DNA of 23,361 nucleotides from JBBCJT01 sp037190665 (GTDB lineage: Bacteria; Pseudomonadota; Alphaproteobacteria; Acetobacterales; Acetobacteraceae). Shown here in pieces: positions 6,883 to 14,202 of this stretch. The position numbers were made by a program, and so were the translations under genes. Where the stretch lies: contig JBBCJT010000114.1 in assembly GCA_037190665.1 (NCBI GenBank), positions 1-23,361 on the forward strand, read 5' to 3'. The notes under the pieces were generated by a model that saw only the letters and a program-made list of their open reading frames with translations, was not told where the DNA came from and searched no databases. Each line of letters begins with the position of its first letter. Position 1 is the first letter of the stretch.

Positions 6883-7646
6883 ATGCTGCACCGGATGCGG
6901 GCGCGCTGCGGGTGATCGCCGACAACCCCGGCCTCGTCGCGAAGGGGCTGGGCAAGACATTCAAGAAGCGGCCGGTGGTGCGCAACGTCTCCGTCTCGGT
7001 GCGCCGCGGCGAGGCGGTGGGGCTGCTCGGCCCCAACGGCGCGGGCAAGACCACGACGTTCTACATGATCATCGGGCTGGTGCCGCAGGATACCGGCAGC
7101 GTCTCGCTCGACGGCACCGACATCACCGCGCTGCCGATGTACCGCCGCGCGCGCATGGGGCTCGGCTACCTGCCGCAGGAAGCCTCGATCTTCCGCGGCC
7201 TGACCGTGGAGCAGAACATCCGCGCGACGCTGGAAGTGGTCGAGCCGGACGGCGAGCGCCGCGACCAGATGGTGGACGAGCTGCTCGCGGAGTTCGGCAT
7301 CTCGCACCTGCGCCGCGCGCCCGCGCTCGCGCGGTCGGGCGGCGAGCGGCGGCGCGTGGAGATCGCGCGCGCGCTCGCCACGCAGCCCTCCTACATCCTG
7401 CTCGACGAACCGCTCGCGGGCATCGATCCGATCGCGGTCGGCGAGATCCGCGATCTGGTGCGGCACCTGAAGGATCGCGGCATCGGCGTGCTGATCACGG
7501 ACCACAATGTCCGCGAGACGCTGGAGATCATCGACCGCGCGTACATCCTGCACGACGGTCAGGTGCTGATGGAAGGCCGGCCCCAGGAGATCGTCGCGCA
7601 TGAAGGCGTGCGCCGCGTCTACCTCGGGGAAAGGTTCTCCTTGTAG
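6879..7646 (+). CDS. lptB: LPS export ABC transporter ATP-binding protein LptB
   Basis: This 255-residue ATPase powers lipopolysaccharide extraction by LptB2FG. Visible motifs are Walker A GPNGAGKTT (51-59), Q-loop YLPQEASIF (Gln100), Walker B YILLDEP (Asp176, Glu177), D-loop GIDP and H-loop ITDHN (His209). The ABC signature is unusual. Where LptB proteins have LSGGERRR, this one has RSGGERRR, with Arg152 encoded by CGG (7332-7334). The flanking ERRRVEIARALA is otherwise fully conserved, so this is LptB and not another ABC protein. A roughly 15-residue N-terminal extension precedes the fold. ATGA overlap with lptA (6879-6882); rpoN starts 11 bases after the stop. Confidence 0.95.
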   Translation: MNAAPDAGALRVIADNPGLVAKGLGKTFKKRPVVRNVSVSVRRGEAVGLLGPNGAGKTTTFYMIIGLVPQDTGSVSLDGTDITALPMYRRARMGLGYLPQEASIFRGLTVEQNIRATLEVVEPDGERRDQMVDELLAEFGISHLRRAPALARSGGERRRVEIARALATQPSYILLDEPLAGIDPIAVGEIRDLVRHLKDRGIGVLITDHNVRETLEIIDRAYILHDGQVLMEGRPQEIVAHEGVRRVYLGERFSL

Positions 7647-7657
7647 TCCTCGCGGTC

Positions 7658-9139
7658 ATGGCCCTCGGCCCGAGGCTCGACCTACGCCAGACACAAGGTC
7701 TGGTCATGACCCCGCAACTGCGGCAGGCGATCAAGCTGCTGCAGTTCACCAACGTCGAGGTCGCCGCCTTCGTCGAGGAGGAGCTGGAGCGCAACCCGCT
7801 GCTGGAACGCGATGAGCGGGGCGAAGGGCCGCCCGCCGAACGCGCCGCCCCGGACCAGCAGCCGGCCGCCGCAGCGCCCGAGGACAGCGCCGCGGCCGCC
7901 GCCTCCGGCACGATCGCGGCGGACGCACCGCTCGATACCGACTACGGCAACGTCCACGACTACGGCACGCCCGCCGACGGCTACGGCAGCGGCAGTGGCG
8001 GACGCAGCGATTTCGCGGACGACGATCGCGGCATCGAGGACCTCGCCGAAGCGCCGCGCAACCTGCATGAGCATCTGGGCGAACAGCTCCGCCTTTCCTT
8101 CGGCGATCCCGTCGATCGCATGATCGGCGCGCAGCTCATCGCGCAGCTCGATCCGGCCGGCCGGCTGCCTGTCGCGCCCGAGGCGCTGGCCGAGGCGCTA
8201 GGCGCACCGCTCGCGCGCGTGAAATCCGTGCTGGCGCGGATGCAGACCTTCGATCCGGTGGGGCTGTTCGCACGCGACCTGCGCGAATGCCTCGCGCTGC
8301 AACTCGCGGATCGCAACCGGCTCGATCCGTACATGGAGCGGCTGCTCGACAATCTGGAGCTGCTGGCGCGGCGCGACATGAGGGCGCTGCGCGAAGCCTG
8401 CGGCGTGGATGCCGAAGACCTCGCCGACATGGTGGGCGAGCTTCGCCGGCTCGACCCCAAGCCCGGCTCGTCCTTCGATTCCACGCCCGCGATGTCCACG
8501 GTGCCGGACGTGCTGATGCGGCGCGGACCGGACGGCGAATGGATCCTGGAACTGAACCCCGAAACGCTGCCGCGCGTTCTGGTCAGCCAGGAGTTCAAGG
8601 TTCGCGTCACGCCCGGCCTGCGCCGGGAAGACCGCGCCTTCGTCGCCGAGAAGCTTGCCACCGCCAACTGGCTGGTGAAGTCTCTGGAGCAGCGCGCGCA
8701 GACGATCCTCAAGGTCGCGGCCGAGATCGTGCGCCAGCAGGACGGTTTCTTCCGTCACGGCGTGCAGTGGCTGCGCCCGCTGATCCTGCGCGACATCGCC
8801 GAAGCGGTGGAGCTGCATGAATCCACGATCAGCCGCGTGACCGCGAACAAGCGCATCGCCACGCCGCGCGGCATCTTCGAGCTTAAGTATTTCTTTACCG
8901 CCGCGATCGGCGGCACGGCAGCAGGGCTGACCCACAGTGCCGAGGCGGTGCGTTTTCGCATCCGCGCCCTGATCGAGGCGGAAGCGCCGGACGACATTTT
9001 GTCCGACGACACTATCGTGACGCTTTTACGTCGGGAAGGCGTGGACATTGCCCGCCGGACCGTGGCCAAATACCGCGAGGCGATGAGGATCGCCTCTTCC
9101 GTGCAGCGCAAGCGGGAGAAGGCGGCACTCGTTGTCTAG
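7658..9139 (+). CDS. rpoN: RNA polymerase sigma-54 factor
   Basis: This 493-residue sigma factor recognises -24/-12 promoters and needs enhancer-binding ATPases. Region I is clear at residues 5-50 (RLDLRQTQGLVMTPQLRQAIKLLQ and VEEELERNPLLE). An acidic, Ala/Pro-rich, low-complexity region II follows to about residue 125. The core-binding domain comes next, then the helix-turn-helix region (HESTISRVTANKRIATPRGIFELKYFF), and the RpoN box ARRTVAKYRE at residues 465-474. Position between lptB and hpf is the standard proteobacterial arrangement. ATG 7658 is 11 bases after lptB, so it should be co-transcribed with the LPS genes. Confidence 0.97.
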   Translation: MALGPRLDLRQTQGLVMTPQLRQAIKLLQFTNVEVAAFVEEELERNPLLERDERGEGPPAERAAPDQQPAAAAPEDSAAAAASGTIAADAPLDTDYGNVHDYGTPADGYGSGSGGRSDFADDDRGIEDLAEAPRNLHEHLGEQLRLSFGDPVDRMIGAQLIAQLDPAGRLPVAPEALAEALGAPLARVKSVLARMQTFDPVGLFARDLRECLALQLADRNRLDPYMERLLDNLELLARRDMRALREACGVDAEDLADMVGELRRLDPKPGSSFDSTPAMSTVPDVLMRRGPDGEWILELNPETLPRVLVSQEFKVRVTPGLRREDRAFVAEKLATANWLVKSLEQRAQTILKVAAEIVRQQDGFFRHGVQWLRPLILRDIAEAVELHESTISRVTANKRIATPRGIFELKYFFTAAIGGTAAGLTHSAEAVRFRIRALIEAEAPDDILSDDTIVTLLRREGVDIARRTVAKYREAMRIASSVQRKREKAALVV

Positions 9140-9237
9140 ACCGCGGCGGTCGGTCCTCGCGACGGCGGTCCCTTCTGGAAGGTGTTCGCAAGGAACACCA
9201 TGTACCCGGTATCCAAGCGGGGGAGGGCGATAAGCCC
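9140..9237 (+). promoter_or_regulatory. rpoN-hpf intergenic region with small stem-loop
   Basis: A 7-bp inverted repeat (GGTGTTC at 9181-9187, GAACACC at 9193-9199, 5-base loop) lies 38 bases before hpf. A GGGAGG ribosome site is at 9221-9226. The stem is too short and lacks a T-tract for a confident terminator; a control site or RNA processing site for hpf is possible. Confidence 0.3.
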
Positions 9238-9864
9238 ATGCATATCACGGTCTCCGGCAAGCAGGTCGATGTGGGTGATGCACTCAAGACTCATGTCGAG
9301 AACGGCCTGACCGCGATCACGAGCAAGTATTTCGATCATGCCCTGGAAGCGCGGATCGTGTTCGGCCGCGCGCGCAGTTTCTTCACCTGCGATATCGACG
9401 TGCACGCCGGTCGCGGGTTGAAGATGCGCGGCGAGGGCGAGGCGGCCACCGCACATGCGGCCTTTGACGATGCCGCCGAGCACATAGCCAAGCGACTGCG
9501 ACGCTACCGGCGCCGCGTGAACGAGCATGCACGTGACATCGCCAACCGCGACCGGCCGGAAGCCGCGCGCCAGTACATCCTCCGTCAGGAGGAGGAAGGC
9601 GATCGCGGATCGGCGGACATGGAGCCGGCGCATATCAACGGCGTCGCGACGGCCGAGCTTCCCACCACGCAGGCCACCGTGGTGGCCGAGCTGGTCGCGG
9701 AGATCTCGACCCTGTCGGTGGGCGAGGCGGTCATGCACATGGATCTCGGTGACGTGCCGGTATTGATGTTCCGCAATCGCAGCTCGGGTGAGCTGAACGT
9801 CGTCTATCGCCGCAGCGACGGCCATATCGGCTGGATCGACACGGCCGCCGCGGCATCGCGGTAA
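9238..9864 (+). CDS. hpf: Ribosome hibernation promoting factor, long form
   Basis: This 208-residue long-type HPF binds the 30S decoding region and joins 70S ribosomes into inactive 100S dimers in slow growth. The N-terminal S30AE/YfiA domain spans about residues 1-105 (MHITVSGKQVDVGDALKTHVENGL; then DIDVHAGRGLKMRGEGE and AFDDAAEHIAKRLRRYRRRV). A charged linker follows. The C-terminal dimerisation domain is about residues 148-202, with LSVGEAVMHMDLGDVPVLMFRN and GELNVVYRRSDGHIGWID. It follows rpoN as in many proteobacteria, but the usual next gene ptsN is absent; an acyl-CoA ligase follows instead. Confidence 0.95.
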   Translation: MHITVSGKQVDVGDALKTHVENGLTAITSKYFDHALEARIVFGRARSFFTCDIDVHAGRGLKMRGEGEAATAHAAFDDAAEHIAKRLRRYRRRVNEHARDIANRDRPEAARQYILRQEEEGDRGSADMEPAHINGVATAELPTTQATVVAELVAEISTLSVGEAVMHMDLGDVPVLMFRNRSSGELNVVYRRSDGHIGWIDTAAAASR

Positions 9865-9865
9865 A

Positions 9866-9902
9866 GACCCTGCCTGCGCCGCACGCGGCGCAGGCTCTGG
9901 TC
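9866..9902 (+). terminator. Stem-loop after hpf
   Basis: Perfect 11-bp arms GCCTGCGCCGC (9872-9882) and GCGGCGCAGGC (9885-9895) close on a 2-base loop directly after the hpf stop (9862-9864). Outer GACC/GGTC bases could extend it to 9866-9902. There is no clear T-run, so intrinsic termination is probable but not certain. Confidence 0.55.
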
Positions 9903-9928
9903 CCGCCTTCCGACGAAACACACGGACC

Positions 9929-9956
9929 TCACCTTGACCGTCCGCGGTCAAGGTGA
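9929..9956. promoter_or_regulatory. 12-bp palindrome upstream of the acyl-CoA synthetase
   Basis: Arms TCACCTTGACCG (9929-9940) and CGGTCAAGGTGA (9945-9956) are perfect with a 4-base spacer, 63 bases before the next start. The dyad looks like an operator for a dimeric regulator such as a MerR-type protein. It could equally be a second terminator hairpin. A TTGACC lies inside it but no good -10 follows at normal spacing. Confidence 0.4.
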
Positions 9957-10018
9957 ACGTGCGCCGGGCGGACAAGTGCGCCCCGCCCTGCCATGATGCC
10001 CCCGGGGAGGAACGCGCC

Positions 10019-11923
10019 ATGGACGGAACCGTCAGCCGCAGCCGCTACGACGAGGTCTATGCGGACTGGAAGCGCGATCCTTCCGCATTCTGGGCGGAGG
10101 CCGCGCGCGGCATCGCCTGGGACAAGTCTCCGGCCACGGCCTTCGATCCCGCGCCCGGCGTCTATGGGCGCTGGTTTCCCGACGGCCGGCTGAACACCTG
10201 CTTCAACGCCGTCGATCGCCACGTGCTCGCGGGCCGCGGCGATCAGGCGGCGCTGATCTGGGACAGCCCCATGGCCGGCGCGGGCACGACGCTGACCTAC
10301 GCGCAGCTACAGGCGCGGGTCGCGAAGACCGCGGGCGCGCTCGTCGCGCTGGGCGTCACGCATGGCGACCGCGTGGTGATCTACATGCCGATGGTGCCGG
10401 AAGCCGCCATCGCCATGCTTGCCTGCGCGCGCATCGGCGCGGTGCATTCGGTGGTGTTCGGCGGCTTCGCGGCGGCGGAACTCGCGGCACGGATCGCGGA
10501 TGCGCGCCCGAAGGCGATCATCGCCGCGTCCTGCGGGCTCGAACCCGGCCGTATCGTCGCCTACAAGCCGCTGCTCGATGCCGCCATCGCGCTGTCCCCG
10601 CACAAGCCCGATGCCTGCCTGATCCTGCAGCGTCCGGCGCTGAAGGCCGACATGACCGAAGGGCGCGACCACGATCTGGCGCGCGCGGAGGCGGATGCGG
10701 CGCCCGCCGACTGCGTCAGCGTCGCAGCCACCGATCCGCTCTACGTGCTCTACACGTCGGGCACGACGGGCAAGCCCAAGGGCATCGTGCGCGACAACGG
10801 CGGCCATGCGGTCGCGCTGCACAGTTCGATGGGCATGGTCTACGGCGTCGGCGCGGGCGACGTGTTCTGGGCGGCCTCCGATGTCGGCTGGGTGGTCGGC
10901 CATTCCTACATCGTTTACGGCCCGCTGCTCGCCGGCTGCACCACCGTCATCTACGAGGGCAAGCCGGTCGGCACGCCGGATGCCGGCGCGTTCTGGCGCG
11001 TCTGCGCCGAGCATGGCGTGAAGGTGCTGTTCACCGCGCCGACCGCGCTGCGCGCCATCAAGCGCGACGATCCCGATGGCAAGCTGATGCGCGCGCACGA
11101 TCTCGGGCGGCTGGAGGCGCTGTATCTCGCCGGTGAACGCTGCGATCCGCCCACGGCCGTATGGGCGCGGGAGCGGCTGGACATCCCGGTCGTGGACCAC
11201 TGGTGGCAGACCGAAACCGGCTGGACGATCACCGGCGGCTTCCGCGGCTACGGCCTGTTCGAGTTCCGCCCCGGCTCGGGCGGCAAGCCCGCACCGGGCT
11301 ACGACGTGCGCGTGCTGGACGAGCAGGGCGCCGAGGTTCCCCGCGGCAAGCCCGGTGCGCTCGCGCTGAAGCTGCCGCTGCCGCCCGGTTGCCTGCCGAC
11401 GCTGTGGCATGACGATGCCGGCTGCCGCCGCGCCTATCTCGACCGCTTCCCGGGCTACTACCAGACCGGCGATGCGGGGATGATCGACGCCGAGGGCTTC
11501 GTCTGGGTGATGAGCCGCACCGACGACATCATCAACGTCGCCGGCCACCGGCTCTCGACCGGCGCGATGGAGGAGGTGCTGGCCTCCCACCCCGCGGTCG
11601 CCGAATGCGCGGTGGTGGGCGTGAAGGACAGCATCAAGGGGCAGGTCCCGCTTGGCCTCGTCGTGCTCAAGGCCGGCGCGACGATGGATGAGGCGACGGT
11701 CGGCACGCAGATCGTGGCGCTGGTGCGCGAGCGCATCGGCCCGGTCGCGGCGCTGAAGGAAGTACGCGTGGTCGCGCGGCTGCCCAAGACACGCTCGGGC
11801 AAGATCCTGCGCGCCACGATCCGCAGGATCGCGGACGGCGAGGAATACGTCGTCCCGCCGACCATCGATGACCCGGCGATCCTGACGGAGATCGGCGACC
11901 TGCTCGCCGGGGCCAGCAGGTAA
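10019..11923 (+). CDS. prpE: Propionyl-CoA synthetase-type acyl-CoA ligase
   Basis: This 634-residue adenylate-forming enzyme activates a short-chain acid (propionate or acetate) to its CoA thioester through an acyl-AMP. The P-loop is YTSGTTGKPKG (245-255) followed by IVRDNGGHAVAL, wording characteristic of PrpE/ACSS3 rather than classical acetyl-CoA synthetase. WWQTETGW, YQTGDAG and RTDDIINVAGHRLSTG are the expected adenylation and hinge motifs. PKTRSGKILR near the end holds the catalytic, acetylation-sensitive Lys595. ATG 10019 follows GGGGAGG (10004-10010) at eight bases, so I reject the 22-residue upstream extension. It stands alone between palindromes and is probably its own transcript. 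Acetate versus propionate preference cannot be settled by reading. Confidence 0.88.
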   Translation: MDGTVSRSRYDEVYADWKRDPSAFWAEAARGIAWDKSPATAFDPAPGVYGRWFPDGRLNTCFNAVDRHVLAGRGDQAALIWDSPMAGAGTTLTYAQLQARVAKTAGALVALGVTHGDRVVIYMPMVPEAAIAMLACARIGAVHSVVFGGFAAAELAARIADARPKAIIAASCGLEPGRIVAYKPLLDAAIALSPHKPDACLILQRPALKADMTEGRDHDLARAEADAAPADCVSVAATDPLYVLYTSGTTGKPKGIVRDNGGHAVALHSSMGMVYGVGAGDVFWAASDVGWVVGHSYIVYGPLLAGCTTVIYEGKPVGTPDAGAFWRVCAEHGVKVLFTAPTALRAIKRDDPDGKLMRAHDLGRLEALYLAGERCDPPTAVWARERLDIPVVDHWWQTETGWTITGGFRGYGLFEFRPGSGGKPAPGYDVRVLDEQGAEVPRGKPGALALKLPLPPGCLPTLWHDDAGCRRAYLDRFPGYYQTGDAGMIDAEGFVWVMSRTDDIINVAGHRLSTGAMEEVLASHPAVAECAVVGVKDSIKGQVPLGLVVLKAGATMDEATVGTQIVALVRERIGPVAALKEVRVVARLPKTRSGKILRATIRRIADGEEYVVPPTIDDPAILTEIGDLLAGASR

Positions 11924-11995
11924 GGGGCGGGGCGCTGCCCCGCACCCCGGAAGGGGCAGAGCCCCTGTTGGGGCGTGGGGCAAAGCCCCACTCTT
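11924..11995. repeat. Second cluster of triloop mini-hairpins
   Basis: Three hairpins follow the ligase stop: arms 11927-11933/11937-11943 (loop GCT), 11952-11957/11961-11966 (loop AGA) and 11975-11981/11985-11991 (loop AAA). Each has the GGGGC-NNN-GCCCC core also seen in the left cluster at 54-276. They could end transcription of the ligase gene and are probably copies of a dispersed family. Confidence 0.75.
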
Positions 11996-12027
11996 GCGGC
12001 CCGCGAACAGCGAGGGAGCGACGGCCG

Positions 12028-12393
12028 ATGCGCGTCCTGGGCATTGATCACGTGCAGCTTGCCATGCCCGCCGGGCGCGAGGCGGAGGCGCGGCGTTTCT
12101 ATGCGGGGGTGCTCGGCATCCCGGAAAGGACGAAGCCCGCCAACCTCGCGGCGAGGGGCGGCTGCTGGTTCGAGCGCGGGGCGTTGAAGCTGCATCTCGG
12201 CGTGGAGCCGGATTTCCGGCCGGCGCGGAAGGCGCATCCGGCCTTACTGGTCGAGGACCTCACCGGCCTGCGTGCCCGGCTCGAAGCCGCCGGCCACGCC
12301 ACGCGGGAGGACGAGCCGCTTGAGGGTTATCGCCGCTTCTACGCCGATGACCCGTTCGGCAACCGGCTGGAATTCCTCCAGCCGGTCGCCTGA
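12028..12393 (+). CDS. VOC (glyoxalase/bleomycin-resistance) superfamily protein
   Basis: This 121-residue single-chain VOC protein consists of two beta-alpha-beta3 modules. The likely metal ligands are present: His8 (GIDHVQLAMP), His56 (LKLHLGVE), His70 (AHPALLVEDL) and Glu115 (GNRLEFLQP). The typical RFYAGVLGIPE and DDPFGNRLEF signatures flank them. It probably dimerises. VOC proteins range from glyoxalases and dioxygenases to antibiotic-binding proteins, and nothing here points to one substrate. ATG 12028 follows GAGGGAG (12012-12018) at nine bases, which decides the start over one 20 codons upstream that falls inside the hairpin cluster. Confidence 0.85.
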   Translation: MRVLGIDHVQLAMPAGREAEARRFYAGVLGIPERTKPANLAARGGCWFERGALKLHLGVEPDFRPARKAHPALLVEDLTGLRARLEAAGHATREDEPLEGYRRFYADDPFGNRLEFLQPVA

Positions 12394-12399
12394 GAGGCG

Positions 12400-13368
12400 T
12401 CAGGCCGCCCGCTTGCGCCGGAGGCGGTAGGCCGCGGCGAGGCCGCCCAGCCCGATCAGGAACACCGGCAGCGCGGCGGGGCCGGGCACCGCGGTCGCGG
12501 CGGCACTGGGCAGGTCGCCGGCGAAGGGCCGCGATCCGACCCGGCCGTTGATGGTGGCGCTGTTCGCGATCAGCGTGCCCTCGACGCTGTTGCGCACCGT
12601 GACGTCCGCGTAGGGCGCCAGCACGGAGCCGATGAACTGGCGGTCGAAGATCAGCGAGGTCGCCTCGTAGAAGTTCCACAGCACGTTCGGCGCGGCCGCC
12701 ACGGCGTTGCCGAGGAAGTTGTCGGCCAGCGTCGCCGACTTGCCCGCCACGTTGATGATCACCGTGTCCGCGCCGTTCAGCGAGAGCTGGACCTCGTTGA
12801 CCAGCGAGAAGAAGTCGAGGCTGAGCGAGTAGACGGTCATCCCGCCCGTCGGCGCGGCGTCGAACACCGCCTTGTTCTTGTTCACCACCGTGGGCTGCAC
12901 GCCGGCCAGCATGGCGAGCGCGGCCGAGCTTTCCTTCAGCCCCGCCTCGAAGCTCGGGATCTCCGCCACGCCGCGCACGACCGGGCCGCCCTGGACGGTG
13001 CCGGTGCCGCCGACGGTCGCCGTGCCCTTCCCGTTCATGTTGAGCGTGTCGACATTGCCGGCGACGACGGCGTTGCCGCCGTTGTTCACGTGGGCCCCGC
13101 CCTTGATGCTCCCGCCCACCGTCAGCGCCGCGTAGGCGGACGGCGCCGCCGACTTGGGCGACTGGTTGAACACCATCCAGGAGCTGGTCAGGTTGCCCCC
13201 GATCAGCGACCGCCCCTCAACCTGGGAAGTGCCGGTGACGTTGCCGAACGTCACCAGGTTGAACTGGGAGAGAATTTCCGCCGTCGTCAGGGGGGCAGCC
13301 GACGCACCAGTCGTGATGGTGGCGCCGACCGTGAGGGCGGCGGCAGTCAGAACGGCCAGACGGGTCAT
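12400..13368 (-). CDS. Choice-of-anchor A domain secreted protein with C-terminal sorting tail
   Basis: This 322-residue exported protein starts with a signal peptide (MTRLAVLTAAALTVGATITTGASA). A choice-of-anchor A-type region follows, with LSQFNLVTFGNVTG, VEGRSLIGGNL, ALTVGGSIKGGAHVNNGGNAVVAGNVDTLN and a C-terminal FIGSVLAPYADVTVRNSVEGTLIA. The last 29 residues (294-322) form a VPxPA-type tripartite tail: VPGPAALP, a hydrophobic helix, then RLRRKR. That tail is the recognition signal of exosortase-type anchoring. Such proteins are surface or extracellular-matrix proteins of unknown role. Start 13368 gives a clean signal peptide; an upstream TTG at 13419 adds 17 residues. Neither has a good ribosome site. 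No exosortase gene is in the window. Confidence 0.82.
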   Translation of the reverse strand: MTRLAVLTAAALTVGATITTGASAAPLTTAEILSQFNLVTFGNVTGTSQVEGRSLIGGNLTSSWMVFNQSPKSAAPSAYAALTVGGSIKGGAHVNNGGNAVVAGNVDTLNMNGKGTATVGGTGTVQGGPVVRGVAEIPSFEAGLKESSAALAMLAGVQPTVVNKNKAVFDAAPTGGMTVYSLSLDFFSLVNEVQLSLNGADTVIINVAGKSATLADNFLGNAVAAAPNVLWNFYEATSLIFDRQFIGSVLAPYADVTVRNSVEGTLIANSATINGRVGSRPFAGDLPSAAATAVPGPAALPVFLIGLGGLAAAYRLRRKRAA

Positions 13369-13483
13369 GGGGGTTGTTCTCGGGGGGATTGCTTCGAAAC
13401 CGTAAATAGCAGTTCGCAACCCGAAAGGGAAGGGGTAATTTAAATTTTGATCCTGACACCGAGTTTTTGCATAGCGCCCTCGT
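13369..13483 (-). promoter_or_regulatory. A+T-richer leader of the choice-of-anchor A gene
   Basis: This 115-base spacer between two minus-strand genes is markedly richer in A and T than its surroundings and includes the 10-base palindrome AATTTAAATT near 13437-13446. It is the natural place for the promoter of the exported protein. I could not fix a -35/-10 pair with confidence. Confidence 0.3.
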
Positions 13484-14089
13484 TCACAGGAACCTGAGCG
13501 CCACGAACCCGCCGACCAGCGCCACCGCCGCCACCGTGGTCACCAGCGTCAGCCGCTCCTCCACAAAGGTACGGATCGGCGGGCCGAAGCGGCGCAGCAG
13601 GAAAGCGACGAGGTAGAATCGCGCCCCCCGCGTGGCGATGCTGGCCAGCAGGAAAACCAGGAAGTCGAAATGCACCGCGCCGGAGGCGATGGTGACGATC
13701 TTGTACGGGATCGGCGTGAGACCCTTGATGAGGATCACCCACAACCCGTACTGGTCGAACAGCGCCTTGAACGCCTCGTACTGCGCTTCGTAGTGGTAGA
13801 AGCGGATCACCGGGGCGGCCACGGCCTCGTACAACCCCCAGCCGATCCCGTAGCCGACCACACCGCCCACCACGGACGCGACGGTGCAGACCAGCGCGTA
13901 GCGATACGCCTTGTCCGGCCGGGCAAGGCACATCGGCAGCAACATCGCGTCCGGCGGGATCGGGAAGAAACTGCTCTCGGCGAAGGAGATCACGGCCAGC
14001 CACAGCTCGGCGCGCGGATGGGCCGCGAGCCGCAGCACCCAGTCGTACAGGCGACGGATCATGCGCGCCCATGCCACGCGCGCCGCCAT
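13484..14089 (-). CDS. YqaA/DedA-like membrane protein (VTT/SNARE-associated family)
   Basis: This 201-residue polytopic inner-membrane protein has four or so hydrophobic segments. Family features are ELWLAVISFAESSFFPIPPDAMLLPMCL near the N-terminus (the FAESSFFPIPPD re-entrant motif), a GGVVGYGIGWGLYE helix, and LFDQYGLWVILIKGLTPIPYKIVTIASGAV (the second amphipathic P-x-PYK motif), followed by FLLASIATRGARFYLVAFLLRRFG. Relatives are linked to undecaprenyl-phosphate or phospholipid flipping and proton homeostasis; which applies here is unknown. The start could be ATG 14089 or ATG 14062 (MIRRLYDW); neither has a visible Shine-Dalgarno. It is divergent from the MFS gene. Confidence 0.88.
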   Translation of the reverse strand: MAARVAWARMIRRLYDWVLRLAAHPRAELWLAVISFAESSFFPIPPDAMLLPMCLARPDKAYRYALVCTVASVVGGVVGYGIGWGLYEAVAAPVIRFYHYEAQYEAFKALFDQYGLWVILIKGLTPIPYKIVTIASGAVHFDFLVFLLASIATRGARFYLVAFLLRRFGPPIRTFVEERLTLVTTVAAVALVGGFVALRFL

Positions 14090-14202
14090 GGCGGCAAGCT
14101 ATGCGCTGACCACATGCACGTCAGAGCAGGCCATGCGGGCCGCCGCGTTGCTGCTTGCCGGGCGCGATGCGAGGTTCCCCGCCCGCCGCCAGCAAGGCCC
14201 CC

